Origin: Paracoccaceae bacterium
Lineage (GTDB): Bacteria > Pseudomonadota > Alphaproteobacteria > Rhodobacterales > Rhodobacteraceae
DNA: 62,444 nucleotides
Assembly (NCBI GenBank): GCA_023383015.1
Contig: JAHDXW010000024.1
Coordinates: 1-62,444 of the forward strand
Reading direction: 5' to 3'
Part shown: positions 62,151-62,444 of the stretch, piece by piece
How positions within the stretch are numbered: position 1 is the first letter of the stretch
Layout: every line of letters begins with the position of its first letter
Position numbers and translations under genes: made by a program
Notes under the pieces: generated by a model
Database searches by the model: none
What the model was told of the DNA's origin: nothing
The model's input: the letters and a program-made list of their open reading frames with translations, nothing else

Positions 62151-62444
62151 CTCGTCGGCACATGAAGCAGCACGTGCTGCCGTTCTCGCTGCTCGATCTC
62201 GCGCCGATCCCCGAGGGCGGCAGTGCCGCTGGGGCGCTGGCGGCGACGCTCGCGCTTGCCCGCGCCGCCGAGGCGGCGGGATACAGCCGCTTCTGGCTCG
62301 CCGAGCACCACAACATGCCCGGCATCGCCTCATCGGCGACGGCGGTGCTGATCGCCCATGTCGCTGCCGGCACGAAAAGCATTCGCGTCGGCGCCGGCGG
62401 CATCATGCTGCCCAACCACTCGCCGCTGGTGGTGGCCGAGCAGT
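62147..62444 (+). CDS. Luciferase-like (LLM class) flavin-dependent oxidoreductase, 3' end outside window
   Basis: This partial gene encodes at least 99 residues: [40 protein letters not shown] and [19 protein letters not shown] are the start of a bacterial-luciferase-like F420/FMN-family barrel (YhbW type). The ATG at 62147 overlaps the matB stop by 4 nt; the ATG at 62162 is an in-frame alternative. Substrate unknown. Confidence 0.85.
   Translation, partial: MTRRHMKQHVLPFSLLDLAPIPEGGSAAGALAATLALARAAEAAGYSRFWLAEHHNMPGIASSATAVLIAHVAAGTKSIRVGAGGIMLPNHSPLVVAEQ

Overview
The window is 62.4 kb of very GC-rich chromosome (about 70% G+C or more by eye) from a flagellated Gram-negative alphaproteobacterium, most likely in the Rhodobacterales (Paracoccaceae). 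The evidence is the glg operon with a glucose-type phosphoglucomutase, Rhodobacter-type porins, a CenR-like response regulator, DUF3576, MipZ, and the block ffh / chorismate mutase / rpsP / rimM / trmD / rplS / rpmE. I see no tRNA, rRNA, insertion sequence, prophage or CRISPR array. Coding density is very high, and about twenty gene pairs are joined by 4-nt ATGA or GTGA stop-start overlaps.

Layout. 1-2157 (+): the end of a TonB-type gene, then a nitrilase coupled to a flavin-reductase-fold protein. 2317-3252 (-): an iron module hemP-bfd-bfr. 3513-16432 (-): a glycogen operon in transcription order glgP, glgB, glgC, glgA, glgX, malQ, pgm; malQ and pgm are one uninterrupted reading frame of 1165 codons. 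16573-22477 (-): flgK-flgL-flgI, then flgE behind a sigma54-like promoter, and motB. 22534-27200: a GMC oxidoreductase (-) divergent from a polyamine-type ABC transporter (ATPase and two permeases, no binding protein). 27451-30548: an essential-type OmpR-family regulator, ribA with an L,D-transpeptidase, and yggS. 30657-34635: two paralogous porins, a DUF3576 lipoprotein, a GST and an exported rubredoxin-like protein. 34650-41507: holA, lptE, leuS, a DMT permease, a LysR regulator and a GNAT.

41683-50946 (+): ffh, three GNAT paralogues and a tiny coupled ORF, chorismate mutase, rpsP, rimM, an unrecognised membrane protein, trmD, rplS, rpmE, then a trypsin-like exported protease and mipZ. 51249-59162 (-): an eight-gene coupled operon whose two-domain monooxygenase/reductase, CoA ligase, acyl-CoA dehydrogenase, crotonase, SDR, thioesterase, RidA and MarR proteins fit CoA-dependent aerobic degradation of 2-aminobenzoate (anthranilate), with salicylyl-CoA as the alternative substrate. 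59339-62444 (+): a mandelate-racemase-subgroup enolase-superfamily enzyme, a malonyl-CoA synthetase and the start of a luciferase-like flavin enzyme.

How the genes work together. The glg operon holds storage (glgC, glgA, glgB) and mobilisation (glgP, glgX, malQ, pgm) in one transcript, and the MalQ-Pgm fusion would join the last two steps of glycogen-to-glucose-6-phosphate flow. The 51-59 kb operon encodes activation, dearomatisation, beta-oxidation-like steps and probably enamine/imine deamination for an aromatic acid. The most unusual signal is the MalQ-Pgm read-through frame. Next are the RidA-containing aromatic-CoA operon, the rubredoxin with C-x4-C spacing behind a Tat-like leader, and the complete trypsin next to mipZ.
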